Shown here: positions 11,524-25,799 of the stretch, piece after piece | How positions within the stretch are numbered: position 1 is the first letter of the stretch | How the letters are laid out: each line of letters opens with the position of its first letter | Assembly: GCA_023630585.1 (NCBI GenBank) | Contig: CM042546.1 | Coordinates: 12,318,810-12,382,809, forward strand | DNA length: 64,000 nucleotides | Direction: 5' to 3' | Origin: Cranoglanis bouderius | Taxonomy: Eukaryota; Chordata; Actinopteri; Siluriformes; Cranoglanididae | Notes under the pieces: generated by a model | Databases searched by the model: none | What the model was told of the DNA's origin: nothing | Seen by the model: only the letters and a program-made list of their open reading frames with translations | Position numbers and translations under genes: made by a program

Positions 11524-14500
11524 CTGCGAGGAGAGCGAGACGGAAAAATGGCATTTTTCTTTGGTCGTGCTTATTAAAGTGTCACATTTTAAACGGTTCC
11601 AGAACCAGATCATTTATAACAAAAAGTTTCCACATTATGAGGTGGATGTGAAATTGGGCTGGAGTGGTATGATGAATTGATACCATGTTAATCTTCCAGT
11701 GCAATATCACGGTTTCGGTACGTCGCAGTAACGGCTTACGATTTTACTTACCCCATAGGTAAGTAAATTCGCCGTTCGCCATTCATTTTCTATAAGACAG
11801 CTCTAACGGTAGATTTTTCCTTATGTTTTTCTTATTCAGCATAATGTCAAAATGTTTTATTGTCATGCTAAACTTCTTGTTCCATGATTTCTGCAACGAC
11901 TGTATTAATGCTGATACATTTACAATATATGCATATACGCGTCCACATAGCCAACATTTCTTTTTCCAAACTTAGCCTCTTTTTAATTCTGCAAAAGGTG
12001 ATGTGTTAAAATACCACTTTTTTCAGATTTTTACCTTTTCAAAAACAAAAATAAAAACCCCTTACAGCATATTTCAAGCTGCATCTCATCACAGGCCCAA
12101 ACAAATACAGAAATACATTTACATTTATGGCATTTGGCAGACGCCCTTATCCAGGGCAACTTACGTTAATTTCATTTATACATCTGAGCAATTGAAGGTT
12201 AAGGGCCTTGCTCAAGGGCCCAACAGTGGCGGCTTGGCGGTGCTGGGATTTGAACTCACGACCTTCTGATCAGTAGTCCAACGAAATACAATGCTCTTCT
12301 AACATCAAATCTATCAAAACACTGTTAGCAGCAGAACAAGCAAAGTAATAAGTGTGCACGTCACAGAGGGACGAAATTCGACGTGTGTGTGAGTTCGGTG
12401 TGCGTCACAGAGAGATGAAATTGCCAGAGAACCCGGCATAATGCCGAAACATCAACGAGGAAAGGGCATACATGACTCGTAGCCGTCTCCTGCAGATTCT
12501 CACGCACACTCGGCTTTCTTATTTATATCCTTCGTTCTTGGCCTCGGGAAGAAGAACATGCCCAAAAGCTTCATTCCGCCTGAGAATTGGAGTCTTATTT
12601 TTAGCTCTGTCTTTTTCAGTGACGCGGATTGAAGGGATAGGGATGTCACCATCCGGGAAAGGGGCCCAACAACAAGAGATGCTGAGGAAGTAAGATGCTG
12701 TAGCTGTGCCATCTCTAATTTCAATTTGGGAGGGGGGAAAATAAATAAATAAATCAAAGAACGAAATGGAACGTTCTTTTAAATATGAGCTCAAATACAG
12801 CCTGACATGAAAGGGCAAGAGATAGAGAAAAAGCGAAAGTGGTGTAAAAGAAAGGTGTAAGACACGCCAATCTCATAGCTGTGAACCTCAAAAACACCAA
12901 TAGAGGAAAAAGGAAAAAAAAAAAAAAAAAAAGAGAGGCTGGTGATGAACAACTGTTGTCTGGTAGCAATAACGCTGCTTCATCACACCATCCCGGCACT
13001 CGTCACCTTCCTGTGACAGCACGTCTTGACGCGTTGTACTCAAAACTCAAACACACCGCTGTGTTCCCAGGTCGAGGAAGGGGGGGAAAAAAAAAAAAAA
13101 AAAAAGGACAGGAAGGCTGTCCTGGGTTGGGAAAACTAGAGTCTGTCAAGGATGGGACGTCTGTGCGAAACATGACACGATGCCACCAGACTGAATATAT
13201 TCATAAATTTCTTTTGAAGCAGTCAGAGTGCATCAAAGGGCTACTGCATTCCTTCCAGACTCGTGTGTCTCAGAGAAACGAGAGAAAACATCAGCAGCCG
13301 GTGTGACTGTCAGATTTTATTTCGGCTGCGACGGCGGCATCGAATCCTTGCATGGTTCAGCACCTCAATTATCCCACAAAAAAGACTGCACACACACACA
13401 CAGTCTTTAAATAGCTCAAGAGTGTGTATCTTTGTGCAGCAGAACTCATAGCAGGAGGGGAGAACAAACAAACAAAAAAAAAAAAAAAAAGAAGTGTGCA
13501 AGCAGGTCCCTGAGGAGTGCAGCTGGGAAGGGAAGAGAAGACAAGAGAAGAAAAGATCTGTGTTTTTTTCCCCCCACCTCCAGCACAGAAGCACCCTCTG
13601 AAACGGCAGTCTGGGTAATATGCTAATTAGGACTGGGTTACTAACTGCATTACTGGAGCCCAAACATCACAAAATAGTTCACATGCTTGGTTTAGAGATA
13701 AAGAAAACATGTGATGATGCGTGATGAACGCAGATTTTACAGATAGATGACTACATAGGGGGTGTGTCTAAAGGTAACGTTATTAACTTCCAAAATGGAT
13801 ACTTCATTGGACCAAATAAATAAATAAAATCACCATCAAAACCCTAGCTGGTGGACAATTTATTTATTTATTTATTTATTGTCTACGAAGTAACAGTAAG
13901 CAAATAATAAGAAGCAGCCACTCCATTTGAACCACAGAATGAGCCCACAAGTCCCACCTTCCTGTTTTCTATTGGCTCACAAGACTCAAATTCACCTTGA
14001 TAAAATGCCAACGCAGCCTTGACAACCCGGGTTCTTTCCCCTTCAGTGAATTAGGCTTTTCCCCTACATTGTTCTGCTGATTTAGTTGAAAAAGCAGAAA
14101 AGCGTAGTTTTTAGATAGCTAAACGGTAAATGTTGGCACTTCTTTAACATTGAACAATACAGTGGTTACACTACTATTTAATACAGACATACCGTGTTTT
14201 GGTGCCATCCTGTTCCTCTTTTACAGAATGGAAAAACACCCAAAAATGATTCAAATTTCAGAAATTTGCTTACATTTTGAGAAATGGAAAAGAATGACAA
14301 TTCTCCTCTGTGGAGTTTGATCTTATTTTGGAAAGCAGCAACCTTCACTTCTGAAAGGAAGCCCACAGTGGAAAGCCTGGCCTGAGAATCTCACTATGAC
14401 TCGGGTGTGAAAGCAATGAGCTATTTCTTGAAGTGGTTCTGGAGGCCAATTTTTTATTTTTTTTTTAGGTTGTTTTGCTGTTCAAAGTTCGTGGTAATGT

Positions 14501-14525
14501 GAAGCAGGATCGAAATTTTGGGTAC
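11524..14525 (-). other. lbh intron 2
   Basis: About 3 kb between exons 2 and 3, with a GT donor after 14526 and an AG acceptor at 11525-11524. It contains a SINE fragment at 12113-12284, A-runs near 12919-12932, 13085-13104 and 13477-13490, TTTA repeats at 13859-13880 and small CA tracts. Nothing else was recognised. Confidence 0.75.
12113..12284 (-). mobile_element. tRNA-derived SINE (family S), 5'-truncated
   Basis: The minus strand carries the same sequence as the fuller copy at 59.89-60.07 kb: 'ggcatttggcagacgccctt' on plus, then 'ttaagggccttgctcaaggg' and 'gatttgaactcacgaccttc'. The tRNA-like A-box part is missing here. It lies in lbh intron 2. Confidence 0.8.
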
Positions 14526-14628
14526 CTGAAAAGTGAGGCGGTCTTTGCTTGGGCTGAGCCGTATGTCCTCCATTGGAGTGCTGCTGATCATCACGTCGGT
14601 CATCTCACGGCACGGCACGAACACGGAG
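14526..14628 (-). CDS. lbh: lbh-like gene, coding exon 2
   Basis: The exon lies between the acceptor 'gttggcag' and the donor 'cag|gtaccc'. It is 103 nt, one base plus 34 codons, encoding 'SVFVPCREMTDVMISSTP', then 'MEDIRLSPSKDRLTFQ'. The 'EMTDVM...STPMEDIRLSP.KD' pattern matches the N-terminal half of LBH proteins (MTEVM...MEEIGLSPRKD type). It joins exon 3 in phase 0 and exon 1 with a split Arg codon, so the reading frame is continuous across all three exons. Confidence 0.92.
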
Positions 14629-14879
14629 CTGCCAACACAGAGACAGGCCAGAGGTCAGGTCAGAAAGGCTAGAGCGTGTAACTACTCAACTTTATTAACC
14701 ATGCAGGACCTGATGAACGAGATACCGTTGATTAGAAACGGGTCGATATTAGGTTTTTAGATCATGCCTAGCATTTTATCGTAGAGTCCACTATCGTGGT
14801 ATTATAAAGTTTACTTCTTTTGCCCAGAAGGAAGAAATTTGGAAGGTTTGTCTCTTTGGGGAAACCATTTCACAAGTTT

Positions 14880-15204
14880 TAATGTATTTTATCATAAGAA
14901 CTTCTAAGCAGAACCCATGTAGGAAGCTAGATCCCTTAAGAAACACTGAGGAACCCTTTGTCCAAGAAGGTGTTTCTTACAAGATCATCCAAAGATTCCA
15001 CCTCATCCATGTTGCATGTAGGACCATAAAGGGTTCTACGCTTTGTCCCTCTGGGGGAACCCTTTAACATTATATGCAAGTTGCTAGAAAATAAGAGTCC
15101 AATTAGAACTCATAAGAAGCAAGAACCCTTAACCCACCAAAGATCACACAAGGAATTTTTATATATATATATTCACTACTTAGAAACAAGAGTTGTATCA
15201 AGCA
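14880..15204 (+). repeat. Repeat R2, copy interrupted by a hAT MITE (left part)
   Basis: Phrases 'taggaagctagatccctta', 'aaagggttctacgctttgtc' and 'cacctcatccatgttgcat' recur, altered, at 15395-15600, the other side of the inserted element at 15.21 kb. It lies in lbh intron 1 and is non-coding. Confidence 0.55.
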
Positions 15205-15212
15205 TCCTAAAG

Positions 15213-15392
15213 CAGTGGTCACCAACCCTGTACCTTCCTGCAGGTTTCATCTCCAACCAAAATCTAACACACCTGTTTTAGTCGATCAAGAACTTCTTAA
15301 GGCAATGATTAGATGATCAGGTGGACACGATTATGGTTGGAACTAAAGTCTTCAGTACGGTAGATCTACAGGAACAGGGTTGGTGACCACTG
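15213..15392. mobile_element. hAT-type MITE with target-site duplication
   Basis: Terminal inverted repeats are 'cagtggtcaccaaccctg' (left) and 'cagggttggtgaccactg' (right), an 18-bp perfect pair. The flanks 'tcctaaag' (15205-15212) and 'gcctaaag' (15393-15400) match at 7 of 8 positions, as expected for the 8-bp duplication made by hAT transposases. The 180-bp body has no coding capacity and must have been mobilised in trans. It sits within repeat R2. Confidence 0.85.
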
Positions 15393-15394
15393 GC

Positions 15395-15610
15395 CTAAAG
15401 GGTTCTTTAGTTTGTCCCTCTTGAAAATTCAACGTAGAATCCAGATAAGAAGAACACTCAAGCAGGATTCTTACAGGGTTCTTACATCTTACCCCCCCAC
15501 CCCATCCCACCTCGTCCATGTTGCATCTAGCATCTATCCAACTAATGGATTCCTTAAGAGGTATTTCTAACAAGATAATTTATCTAAATGAGAAGACATC
15601 TCTTGCACGT
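15395..15610 (+). repeat. Repeat R2, second copy
   Basis: Shares 'gggttctttagtttgtccct', 'cacctcgtccatgttgcat' and 'tggattccttaagag' with the copy before the hAT MITE. Non-coding, within lbh intron 1. Confidence 0.5.
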
Positions 15611-15743
15611 TCTGCCTCGCCCATGTCGTGCAATTGGTCTGATGTATTTAAACTTTTTTTTTTTACCATTAAAGACACACCACAACCGCTAGCACTCAAA
15701 ATGTTCTACCACAATGAGGTCGATGGTCCACAACTCTGCACTC

Positions 15744-17297
<1,554 letters not shown>

Positions 17298-17735
17298 CAG
17301 TCCCGTCCGAAACTAGTGGAACAGCAACGCCAATTCATTTGTTTGTGCTGTACTCCAGAGACATCTGGGTTTGAGATCAAAAGGTGGATGTGTGACGAGA
17401 GGTTAGGATTTCAGCTTTTATTTCCTGGTATTTACACCTAGATGTGTTAAAACAACATAAAACCGAGAACCTTTTGGTACCCAATTTTTCACACCATCCA
17501 AAAGTATAGAACCTGACAAGTCTTCAGGTAAGTTAAAGTAAATAACACTTAATATTTGGTTGCAGATCCCTTGCTTGCAATAACTGCATCAAGCCGGTGG
17601 CATCATGAAATCGTTGGCTTCTTCTTTTGTGATGCTTTTCCAGGCTTTTACCGCAGCATCTTTCAGTTGTTGTTTGTTCTAGTCTCCTGGACAAATGAAT
17701 TGGCCTTGCCGTTCCAATAGTTTCAGAGGAGACCG
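17298..17735. mobile_element. Tc1-type non-autonomous element (MITE)
   Basis: Flanked by TA on both sides (17296-17297 and 17736-17737). The ends are inverted repeats of about 42 bp: left begins 'cagtcccgtccgaaactagt', right ends 'aatagtttcagaggagaccg'. The 438-bp interior keeps degraded transposon sequence but no transposase frame. TA target sites and this end sequence fit the Tc1/mariner superfamily. Confidence 0.85.
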
Positions 17736-18019
17736 TATGTATTTACTGTGCTATAGAAGAAATCTGACCTTATTTAACCAGACGCTGTCCAACAACGTCT
17801 CATTACCAACTATGTAAATAAATATGGAAAGGTAGACCATGCATGCAAGACTAGCTTACCAGGGAAATGGGGGGGTAGGTGGGGCTTGTAATGTTGAAGG
17901 CGTTCCACAATTTGCATATTCATACAACATTCATTGTATGAATCAGTGTGTGTGGGGGGGGGGGGTGTTCGGTCACTAAAGGGATTTTTATTGTGTGTGC
18001 AGAGTTTATTAAACATCTA

Positions 18020-18165
18020 GCATCCTTAAACGTTCTTTGGTTTGTCATGACAGAAGCCTTAAATGTTGCAGAACCCTTAAAGGTTCTGTGTAGAACCCTA
18101 TAAGAGATGGGTTCCATTTCTGGTAGAGCTCTAGGTAGTATCCCTTTAAGGAGCTGAGTAAGAAT
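18020..18165 (+). repeat. Repeat R2 fragment
   Basis: 'cccttaaaggttctgtgtag' and 'gggttccatttctggtag' match the GGTTCT/AGAACC family seen elsewhere in the window. Confidence 0.45.
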
Positions 18166-18204
18166 TTTTTTATTATTATTATTATTATTTTTTTTAATTT
18201 TTTT

Positions 18205-18520
18205 TTTTACAGGAAGATAATCAATAACAGGATGGTGTAATGAAGCGAAGTTACTCTTACCACCCCGAAGTCGAATATTTTCCTTATTCCTCTTATACCA
18301 CAGCAATTTTTATTCATTAGAGAACAACATGTTGTATTTATTTATTTTGTATCCATTTATAGTTACATGTAATGTTGTGGAATCTCCACAAAATGATGCA
18401 GTTCCTGTTATCACTAACATTATAGCGCAGTCTTTTTTTTCCTGATGTAAACAGGAAACTGATCAATCAACACCTTCTGACCAATCAGAATCCAGCATAG
18501 TGTTATAAGCATCCTTAAGT
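18205..18520 (+). repeat. Repeat R1, copy with 3' CCAAT motif
   Basis: Begins 'aggaagataatcaataacag', passes through 'cttattcctcttatacc' and ends with 'ccttctgaccaatcagaatc' at about 18473-18492. The end motif contains an inverted CCAAT box and recurs at five or more places in the window. Confidence 0.65.
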
Positions 18521-18863
18521 ATCCACTAAAATGTTATGTTCTATGAAGACATTGAGAGACGGTTATGTGCTGGACATCTTAAAGTCAAACCTGTGTTTTA
18601 TGACTTCCTCTGCACAGCTGTGGCCTGATGGAAAACAACGGCAGGAAATCCCAATATTATCACACACACACACACACACACAAAAAGCCGAGCAATAAAA
18701 CTTTCTCAAAAAAAACAACAACTCAAAAGCACCATGAATTAGGATGCAATGGGGTACATTCCCTTTTCCCACAATCATCTGTGGTATTTACTATGTTATG
18801 TAAATGTTAGTTTATTCCAGCACTCAAAAACAGCTGAACGAGATGCAAAGAGAAAGGAGAAAA

Positions 18864-18901
<38 letters not shown>

Positions 18902-19521
18902 ATAATGAATGTGCACTGATTGCACAGACGTGTGCCTGAAATCTAAACACTCGAGCGGTGCCAGCGATATTTCAGCTCCGTGGCCACGTAAACATCCTGC
19001 TCCTCAAAGAATAGCAGAACATCGGCCTAATACAACACAAAAGCGGGCGGGAGAGAAGAAGAGGAAGCAGGAGAGTGCGCAACGATTCAAACTCTACAAA
19101 CATACAAGTGTTAAAAACGTCCAGGTCCACGTCGCGCTACAAAACACGTCGTCTCCGTTTCCATGGAATTGGAAAATGTCTAGAACCTCAGAGTGAAGTG
19201 CCCTTCATAAAGCAAACAACAAGTCAAAAGGACGGATGCGGACCATTAGCGCAGAGAAGAGCTATTCTTAGCATCAAGGCGAAATGACACAGTGAGGCAT
19301 ATTTTCCCAACAATCTTCGTATTAATGTGTTTCACGACGCCTGTGTGAACACTAAGGCTGGGCAACGTGTATATACTGTACATACAATATACTGTATGTA
19401 TAATAACATACGATGACTGTCTTGTATTGTAGAAATATCATGATGTGATAGGGCCCACCCCTACTAACATTACTGAAACAGTAAATCTGGGTGGCAGACG
19501 GAAGGAGTAAAAGCTCAGCAT

Positions 19522-19594
<73 letters not shown>

Positions 19595-20640
19595 GCGGCT
19601 CAAAATACGAGACAACCATGTCGCTGAATACCAGAGCAAAACCTGAGCATTATCCTCACCACGCTCATCCTCCTCCCGTGTAATCAGCTGTGGAAGCATT
19701 ACTGAAGATTTTTATAATCTCTATGCAGGACATGCAGTGCTACTGTTGCAGATTTGAACCTGGAGCCTTCCTGACATCTAAATCTCTTCATCCGCTTTAA
19801 TAGGAAACATGGGCGCATGGGTGGATTAGTCGAACCCGAGCGGCTCAGGATGTTTGGGGGAATAAAAACGTGCTCTTTGTTCTTCTGTGAGTCACTGGTA
19901 ATTTCCTCCACGCTCTCCGCGATCTAAACAAAACAGCACCGGGGCTTTCATTATTTGTAATGAAATTTTTTTTTTTTTTTTTTTTAATAATAGAAGGACA
20001 CATTAGCCGAGCTAACGTTTCAAACAAACGTGCTACGATTTGGGAAAAAAATTTTAATATCACCATACTTGATGATACATATGCATCATGAGATCAAGAG
20101 CTTGGAAGTACGAGGTTCACGCTTTTTTGCAAAAAAAAAAAAAAAAAAAAAAAATTTGTTGTAAATGTGTTATAAATGTATAAATGTGTATAAATTTACG
20201 TCGGGGTGGGCGACATGACAAAACATGATACTTCACAATATATAGGTTTAATATTAAACTGCAGGCAAAAACAGTAAGGTTGCATTGTTGAACAAAATTC
20301 AAAACTTTAAAAGCTTTAACCTGCAGTCGGAGTTCGTTGTATTACAAAAAAGGTTACGCAATACCTATAATAGAAAAGTGTACTGTGACATAATTTATCA
20401 TGATATTTATATTATATTATCATGTATCCCAGACTATACACTAGGCTGTGGGTGTATATGACTTGTGTTTAGTGCTAAGAAACAAAAAATAAATAAATAA
20501 TGAGAATGGCTGGCTCGATGACCCACAATGCATCAGCTCCATCCCTCGGTGCTGACACACACTAAACTCACAGGGCTATCAGACTGTGCATACCTCGCAT
20601 TGTTTCCCATCTGTTCCAGCTGTAGATCTTAGCTGTCAGC
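18521..20640. other. lbh intron 1 segment with microsatellites
   Basis: Holds CA (18662-18682), GA (18870-18898) and a long (CA)n tract (19525-19593), T-run 19967-19985 and A-run 20129-20153. No exon recognised. Confidence 0.5.
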
Positions 20641-20644
20641 ATGG

Positions 20645-21955
20645 TAGCCAGAGGGACGGAAGCTGACACGGTCAATGGCGCTTGCCAAGCAAAAATGGAC
20701 CGTCAGACGCAAGCAAAAAGTCAGGAAAGAATGCAGGGCAGTATCGATGGAGTGTGCCAAAGCAGGGGACACCAAGCAAGTGGGTTCGAGCAGGATAATG
20801 ACCCAAGATAACCTTTACCACTAGTAGAGGATTAACATCAAGACTGTGCTGAGATCAACCCAAATAATAAACTGGAGTCTGGACCCCAATCATGCTGGAA
20901 TTGACTTTCTTGGCCCTCTAATCATATTTTCTTGGGCAGCAAGGCAGGTAGAGAAATGACTGCTGGTGCAAGACAACAAGAATGGAAGCTGGTGCTTGAC
21001 AAGCAAAAACAGACCACCAGGACTGCAGCAAAGGATTAGTAAAGAAGGGAGGAAAGCTATTCTTCATGCGATCAGACAGGAGTTCAAGATGGAGGCTGAC
21101 CCAATATCTTTAGAGTAGATTAAGACCTTTAGCCACTAGAAGATTGGCATCAAAACTCGGCCATAGATTAGCCAAACATATAATCATGACTTTTTGCCTG
21201 GTCACAATGCTGGAACAGAGATCTTAGTAATGGAGAAGAAGCTGGCACTACAAACGAAGATAGACCACCAGAAGTGCAGCAAAAGCTCAGGAAAGAATGG
21301 AAGAAAGCCGTCCATGCGATCGGACAAAAGACTGACCCAAGACAACATTCTTTAAAATTGAATAAAAACCTTAACCACCAGAAGAAATGGCCTTGAATTA
21401 GATTCAGCCTTGGAACTGGACCAAATTGGTTCTCCATCAAATCTTCTTTGAAAAGAAATGGATGCTGATGCTTGACAAAAAGTCTCGACCACCATAACTG
21501 CAGTGAAGTATCAAAAAAAAATGGACGGAAAATATTCATCATGAAATCAGCGGAACATGCAAAATGATTAAAACAAATCAAGAAGCAGTGTGATCCAAGA
21601 CCACCTTCATTAAAGTAGATCATTACTGCAACCACTGAAGCACTAGTTGGAACCTTTTTCTTGCTCACATCAGCCCAAAACCATCCTTTGGCCATTTGAG
21701 CTTGATCACAACGCTGGATCGAAATCATTGTTTATTCTTCCAAAGCTCTTTACAGTGAGGCCCATTTTTACCCATTTTGCACACATTAGCTGAAAGCAAC
21801 CTTTGGACATTTGAACCTGAACACAATACTTGGAAAAAAAACAAAAAACAAACAAAAAAACCCCCAGACCATCCTGGTCTTCCAATCACAGTTTATCCCT
21901 CCAAAGCTCTTTACAATTATTTCCATTATTTTCCAGTGAGAAGCTTCCAACAAGA
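20645..21955. repeat. Degenerate tandem duplication, units of ~220-320 bp
   Basis: The phrase type 'gcagcaaaagctcaggaaag' followed by 'catgcgatcggacaaaag' recurs in diverged form near 20.70, 21.02, 21.28 and 21.50 kb. Each is followed by a 'gacccaagacaac' type phrase and a 'tcacaatgctgga' type phrase. Spacing falls from about 320 to 220 bp. A 186-codon open frame on the minus strand (21168-21728) reads across the repeats, with the motif 'QRCDQAQ' / 'QHCDQAK' at each end, and is probably fortuitous. It lies in lbh intron 1. Confidence 0.6.
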
Positions 21956-21959
21956 CTAG

Positions 21960-23600
21960 GTTAGTTTAATGCGAACCATAAAACGTGACACCGTAAAAAT
22001 CTATAAACAAAAAAATCAAAAAGTTGAAAACGACAGTGTATAGAGTCAAATCACCAAACATAAACTTTGGTTAGACACCTTCGGAATCACCAAGGCTTCC
22101 TCAAACACGAGTTGTGTTTAAAGAGGAAACACAAGGCCTTTGTAAGAGAGGAGATCAAGGGGTTTTGCAAAAAAAAACCACCAGCTATTGCAAGCTATTG
22201 CAGGAAAACAGTAAGTGCGCACAGAGAAAGAAAGCTCTGAAGTTCTGTTAAGGAGGTCAAGTCGATGCATCCTGTTCACGGTGCAAAGCAGTTCGAACAG
22301 GTTATATAAACATTTAACGATGCTACACCGACATAGCTACGTAAGTGCTATTAATGGTGCTCCATTTTCCCTAGAGGTGGTTTGGCCCCCCCCCTCCTCC
22401 CCCCCTTAGCTAAAACATGAGGTGACTAGTTCATGCATAGAGAAAGATCAGGGGATGGCAAGCATATTTGACATTGCTGTATTGAGCAGAATATATCTGC
22501 AAGATTCCCAAGAATTAGCTCAAAATTGAGGTGGTATTAGGAAAGAGAGGAATATGCATGATGCTGTAATTCATATATATTAATGAAAATAATAACACAG
22601 TCATCAAATTCTAACTTTCCTTCCTCCAAACACACCTGATCAAAAGCCTCAAATGTTACGCAGAGTCTTCAGAAGTCGATCTGAGAACTTTGGCCTCAAA
22701 CTACATGTCCAGTATGGAGCTATTTTGGACTCAGTCCTACCGAGTTAGGGTATTTTCGTGCTTTATTAAGCAGTGGCAGATCGATTCTGCACAATGGAAC
22801 ATGACCTTTACTAGGAAAGTAACAACCGAATGACTCACATTGACCGCAGTGCAGGATCTGAGTGGAAATACCACCGTGAAACTTCCAGTGCAAGTCATAC
22901 AGAGTCTATAATGCCGTCTATCGATTACAGCTTCCTTCATTTGAAATTTTTTAATCCAAATATCAGGTCCAAAAATACAGACCATTTCAAACCAATTGGG
23001 GCATCACCGAAATAATGTAAATCGGAAATTTAGTCCCCCCCCCCCCCCCCAAACATGAAACTTGTTGAGAGAACGTTATCAGAGGTGAAGTGTCTGAAAC
23101 TCCAGCTGAATTGAGGATGCTCAGTAGAAATACAGGATATCTGTACTTTTCCTTGTTGATGAAATGGTACCATCAAGGGGACATCTTCTATACCTTTATT
23201 AATGTATGGGAATGATGTAGGGTAATGCTTAAAAATGTACACCAGTGGTCTGTAAGATCAAGTTTTGGGCCTTTCATTTATTACGGTACACTACGTGCAT
23301 GTTTCCAGGTCAAAGATACACCTGGTACCACACCTTTATTTCTGTAGGTGTAGGGCAGTCGTTCTGAAAGTTGGGTCCACGAAACTTAGCCAGGTTTATC
23401 TTGTTGTCACGGTGTTGGAAATCACAACCCAACATTATTGAAGCTGTTATATTTATGATAGTTAGTCGGTTTGATTGGTTTCTTGAATCCAAACCCCAGT
23501 AACTCAAAAACAAGCCTGTAAATAATATCAACTTGGTGGAAAGTTCAGGAATTAAAAAAATAAATAAAAATAAAGCTCTACGGCTCCAATAAATAAACAA
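21960..23600. other. lbh intron 1 segment, no feature beyond homopolymers
   Basis: Contains C-runs at about 22386-22405 and 23035-23050. No exon or mobile element was recognised with confidence. Confidence 0.4.
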
Positions 23601-23607
23601 AATGTTC

Positions 23608-23962
23608 TCGTGGTTGCACGGTGGTGCAGGGGGTAGAACTGCCACTTCATGGCTCAAGAGTCCCTGGTTGAAAACTGATCTTGGGTTACTCCGAGATCCT
23701 CAAGGTTCGCTCCGGGCTCTCCTTCCACAAACATGCCAGTACAGTAGGTGGACTCGCTACTCTAAACTGCTTTTAAGTGTGAATGAATGAATGTGTGTGC
23801 ACGAGTGTGTCCCAAGAGTGTGCGTGGTGCCTGGTGATTGACTAGCATCCTATCCAGGATGTATTCCTGACTCATACCCAATGCTCCTGGAATAGACTCT
23901 GGATCTACCACAATTTGCCGCTGACCGGGATAAAGCCCTTCGGCAGGATAAATAAAATAATG
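23608..23962 (+). mobile_element. tRNA-derived SINE, diverged
   Basis: Starts with 'tggttgcacggtggtgcagg' (A-box-like), then 'ctggttgaaaactgatc' in B-box position, and ends with 'gggataaagcccttcggcag' and a short A/T-rich tail with 'aataaaataatg'. The middle 'catcctatccaggatgtatt' resembles the SINE at 37.83-38.19 kb. It is an old, mutated copy. Confidence 0.6.
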
Positions 23963-24505
23963 ATGTTTGATGCAGATGGGGGATTTGTGGAATTTGGGTG
24001 CAAAAGTTTGTACACCCTTGCTCTAGGGTACATCATTTTGACACCAAACTACTGCAGCACACCGTAGCCATGTTTGTTACAACTCATATCAGTTTATGAC
24101 CTTGGTACTGGGGTTTAAATCAATTTCATTTCATTACAATACAATTCGACTCAAGTGTTTGGGTTTGGGGGGAGGGGGGGAATGACACGAAGGCTGAATC
24201 CCAATTCAAGCCATACTCCCTACATAACCGCACTACACTACGTATGAAACAATAGGATTGAGTAGTGCACTAGATTATCAGTAGCTAGCCCTTTGGGATT
24301 GAGCCTTGTAAAGGAAGTTAAACACTGACTTCAGCTGGGTTTTTAATCAGTTAAAAACACTTCATTTGGGTCAGTGCAAAGCAGGAAATGAATTCATTCA
24401 GCGTTAAATCCCTGTCAAACAACAACAACAACAACAACAAAAATAAACCAAACAAGGTGTATTGTAACATTTTTTTTTTTTTTTTTTAAAGGAAAGATGA
24501 CTTAC

Positions 24506-24534
24506 CGGTACACCTGAGGATAGCAGACAGTCAT
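24506..24534 (-). CDS. lbh: lbh-like gene, coding exon 1
   Basis: Begins with ATG at 24534-24532 and encodes 'MTVCYPQVY' plus two bases, then the donor 'cg|gtaag'. LBH proteins start with a short 'MSIYFP'-like peptide on a separate small exon, which this resembles in length, position and hydrophobic/Pro pattern. The phase matches exon 2 exactly (split Arg codon). A TATA box lies about 155 bp upstream. The call rests on phase, position and weak similarity, so it is less certain than exons 2 and 3. Confidence 0.75.
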
Positions 24535-24685
24535 GTAGAGCTTCACAGCATGAATCTGTAGCACTGCGGTGAAATTAAATCGCAGGACGAAAAGGTTTTA
24601 AGTGAGTTCAGATGTTTAAAAGACAGCAGTCGGTCACTCGTCTCCATGTAACACTGGCACTATCAGATGCGCGCGCCAGACTTCG

Positions 24686-24693
24686 CTTTTATA
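24686..24693 (-). promoter_or_regulatory. TATA box of the lbh-like gene
   Basis: The minus strand reads TATAAAAG in 'cggtataaaagcg'. GC-box/CACCC-like elements lie just upstream on the same strand ('agtgggcgtggc', near 24718-24731). An 'attcatgaatattc' element lies at about 24738-24751. Transcription would start near 24660, leaving a 5' UTR of about 125 nt before the ATG. Confidence 0.7.
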
Positions 24694-24854
24694 CCGAAGG
24701 CGTGGTCCTTCGCGGAAGCCACGCCCACTGCCGCAGAATATTCATGAATGGCAGTGTGAGAATAAAGACGGTGACGCGAATGGCACGAGAGCCAATCAGC
24801 AGCCGTGTTTTGATGACGGCAGTGGAGCAAGGGCTTCGAGTCATTGGATGCTTG

Positions 24855-24855
<1 letters not shown>

Positions 24856-24893
<38 letters not shown>

Positions 24894-25488
24894 TGTGTGT
24901 TATAATAGCTAAATGATGCTGTCTACACTTAACACTAATCCCAATCTTTCCAATATACACAAATATTATTGCATTTGATTCCCCCCCCCCAAATAAAACC
25001 TCTTTTCCTTTCAAATAAATCAATAAATATAGACAATAAAAAATATATTTTCTTCATGGAGACTAGTGAAATGTCATCACAAGGTCAAATTTGCCAGGCA
25101 TTCCACTACTATAAGCATATACACATGCACAAGTGATATGTAATTAAAATGACTATACTGACTGTACATTATAAACAATAATAATTTAAGTATAATTATT
25201 ATGTTGCAGGGTATAAAGCTAATCATGCATTTAAAAAAACAAAACAAAACAAAACATTTTTTGTTCATGATATTCATCCGATTGTTTCAGATTTCCTCTA
25301 AATAACCAGTTTGAGGATATAGTCATGGATGAGATGTGAAGATAAGGGCTGCATTTTGTTCTCAGGATATTATCAGTCACACATGGAATGTTGCTTTGCA
25401 TTTGTTTCAGTGTTTGTAGTAGAAATAAAGGCGGTGTTACAATGCAGGTTTGTCCGAAACTGGCTGAACGCAGTTATTTTTTTTCTTT

Positions 25489-25550
<62 letters not shown>

Positions 25551-25729
25551 ATTTACATCATTGATTGTATGGAAAGTGTGTACGAGAAGGGAAAAAAAAA
25601 AAATTACCAAAACTGTGCTGAAATCTGACCATGCAGGTTTGACGCTCTCATGTCACAAACATCTTACTGAATTTCTGAGACTACTGCAGAGCAGTTTTAT
25701 TAATGAACTTTGCTCTAGAGTTTCCATTC

Positions 25730-25799
<70 letters not shown>

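Noticed and set aside
21168..21728. 186-codon minus-strand frame as a gene
   Set aside because: It runs across diverged tandem repeats and shows no domain, good start context or splice support. Kept only as a low-interest finding.
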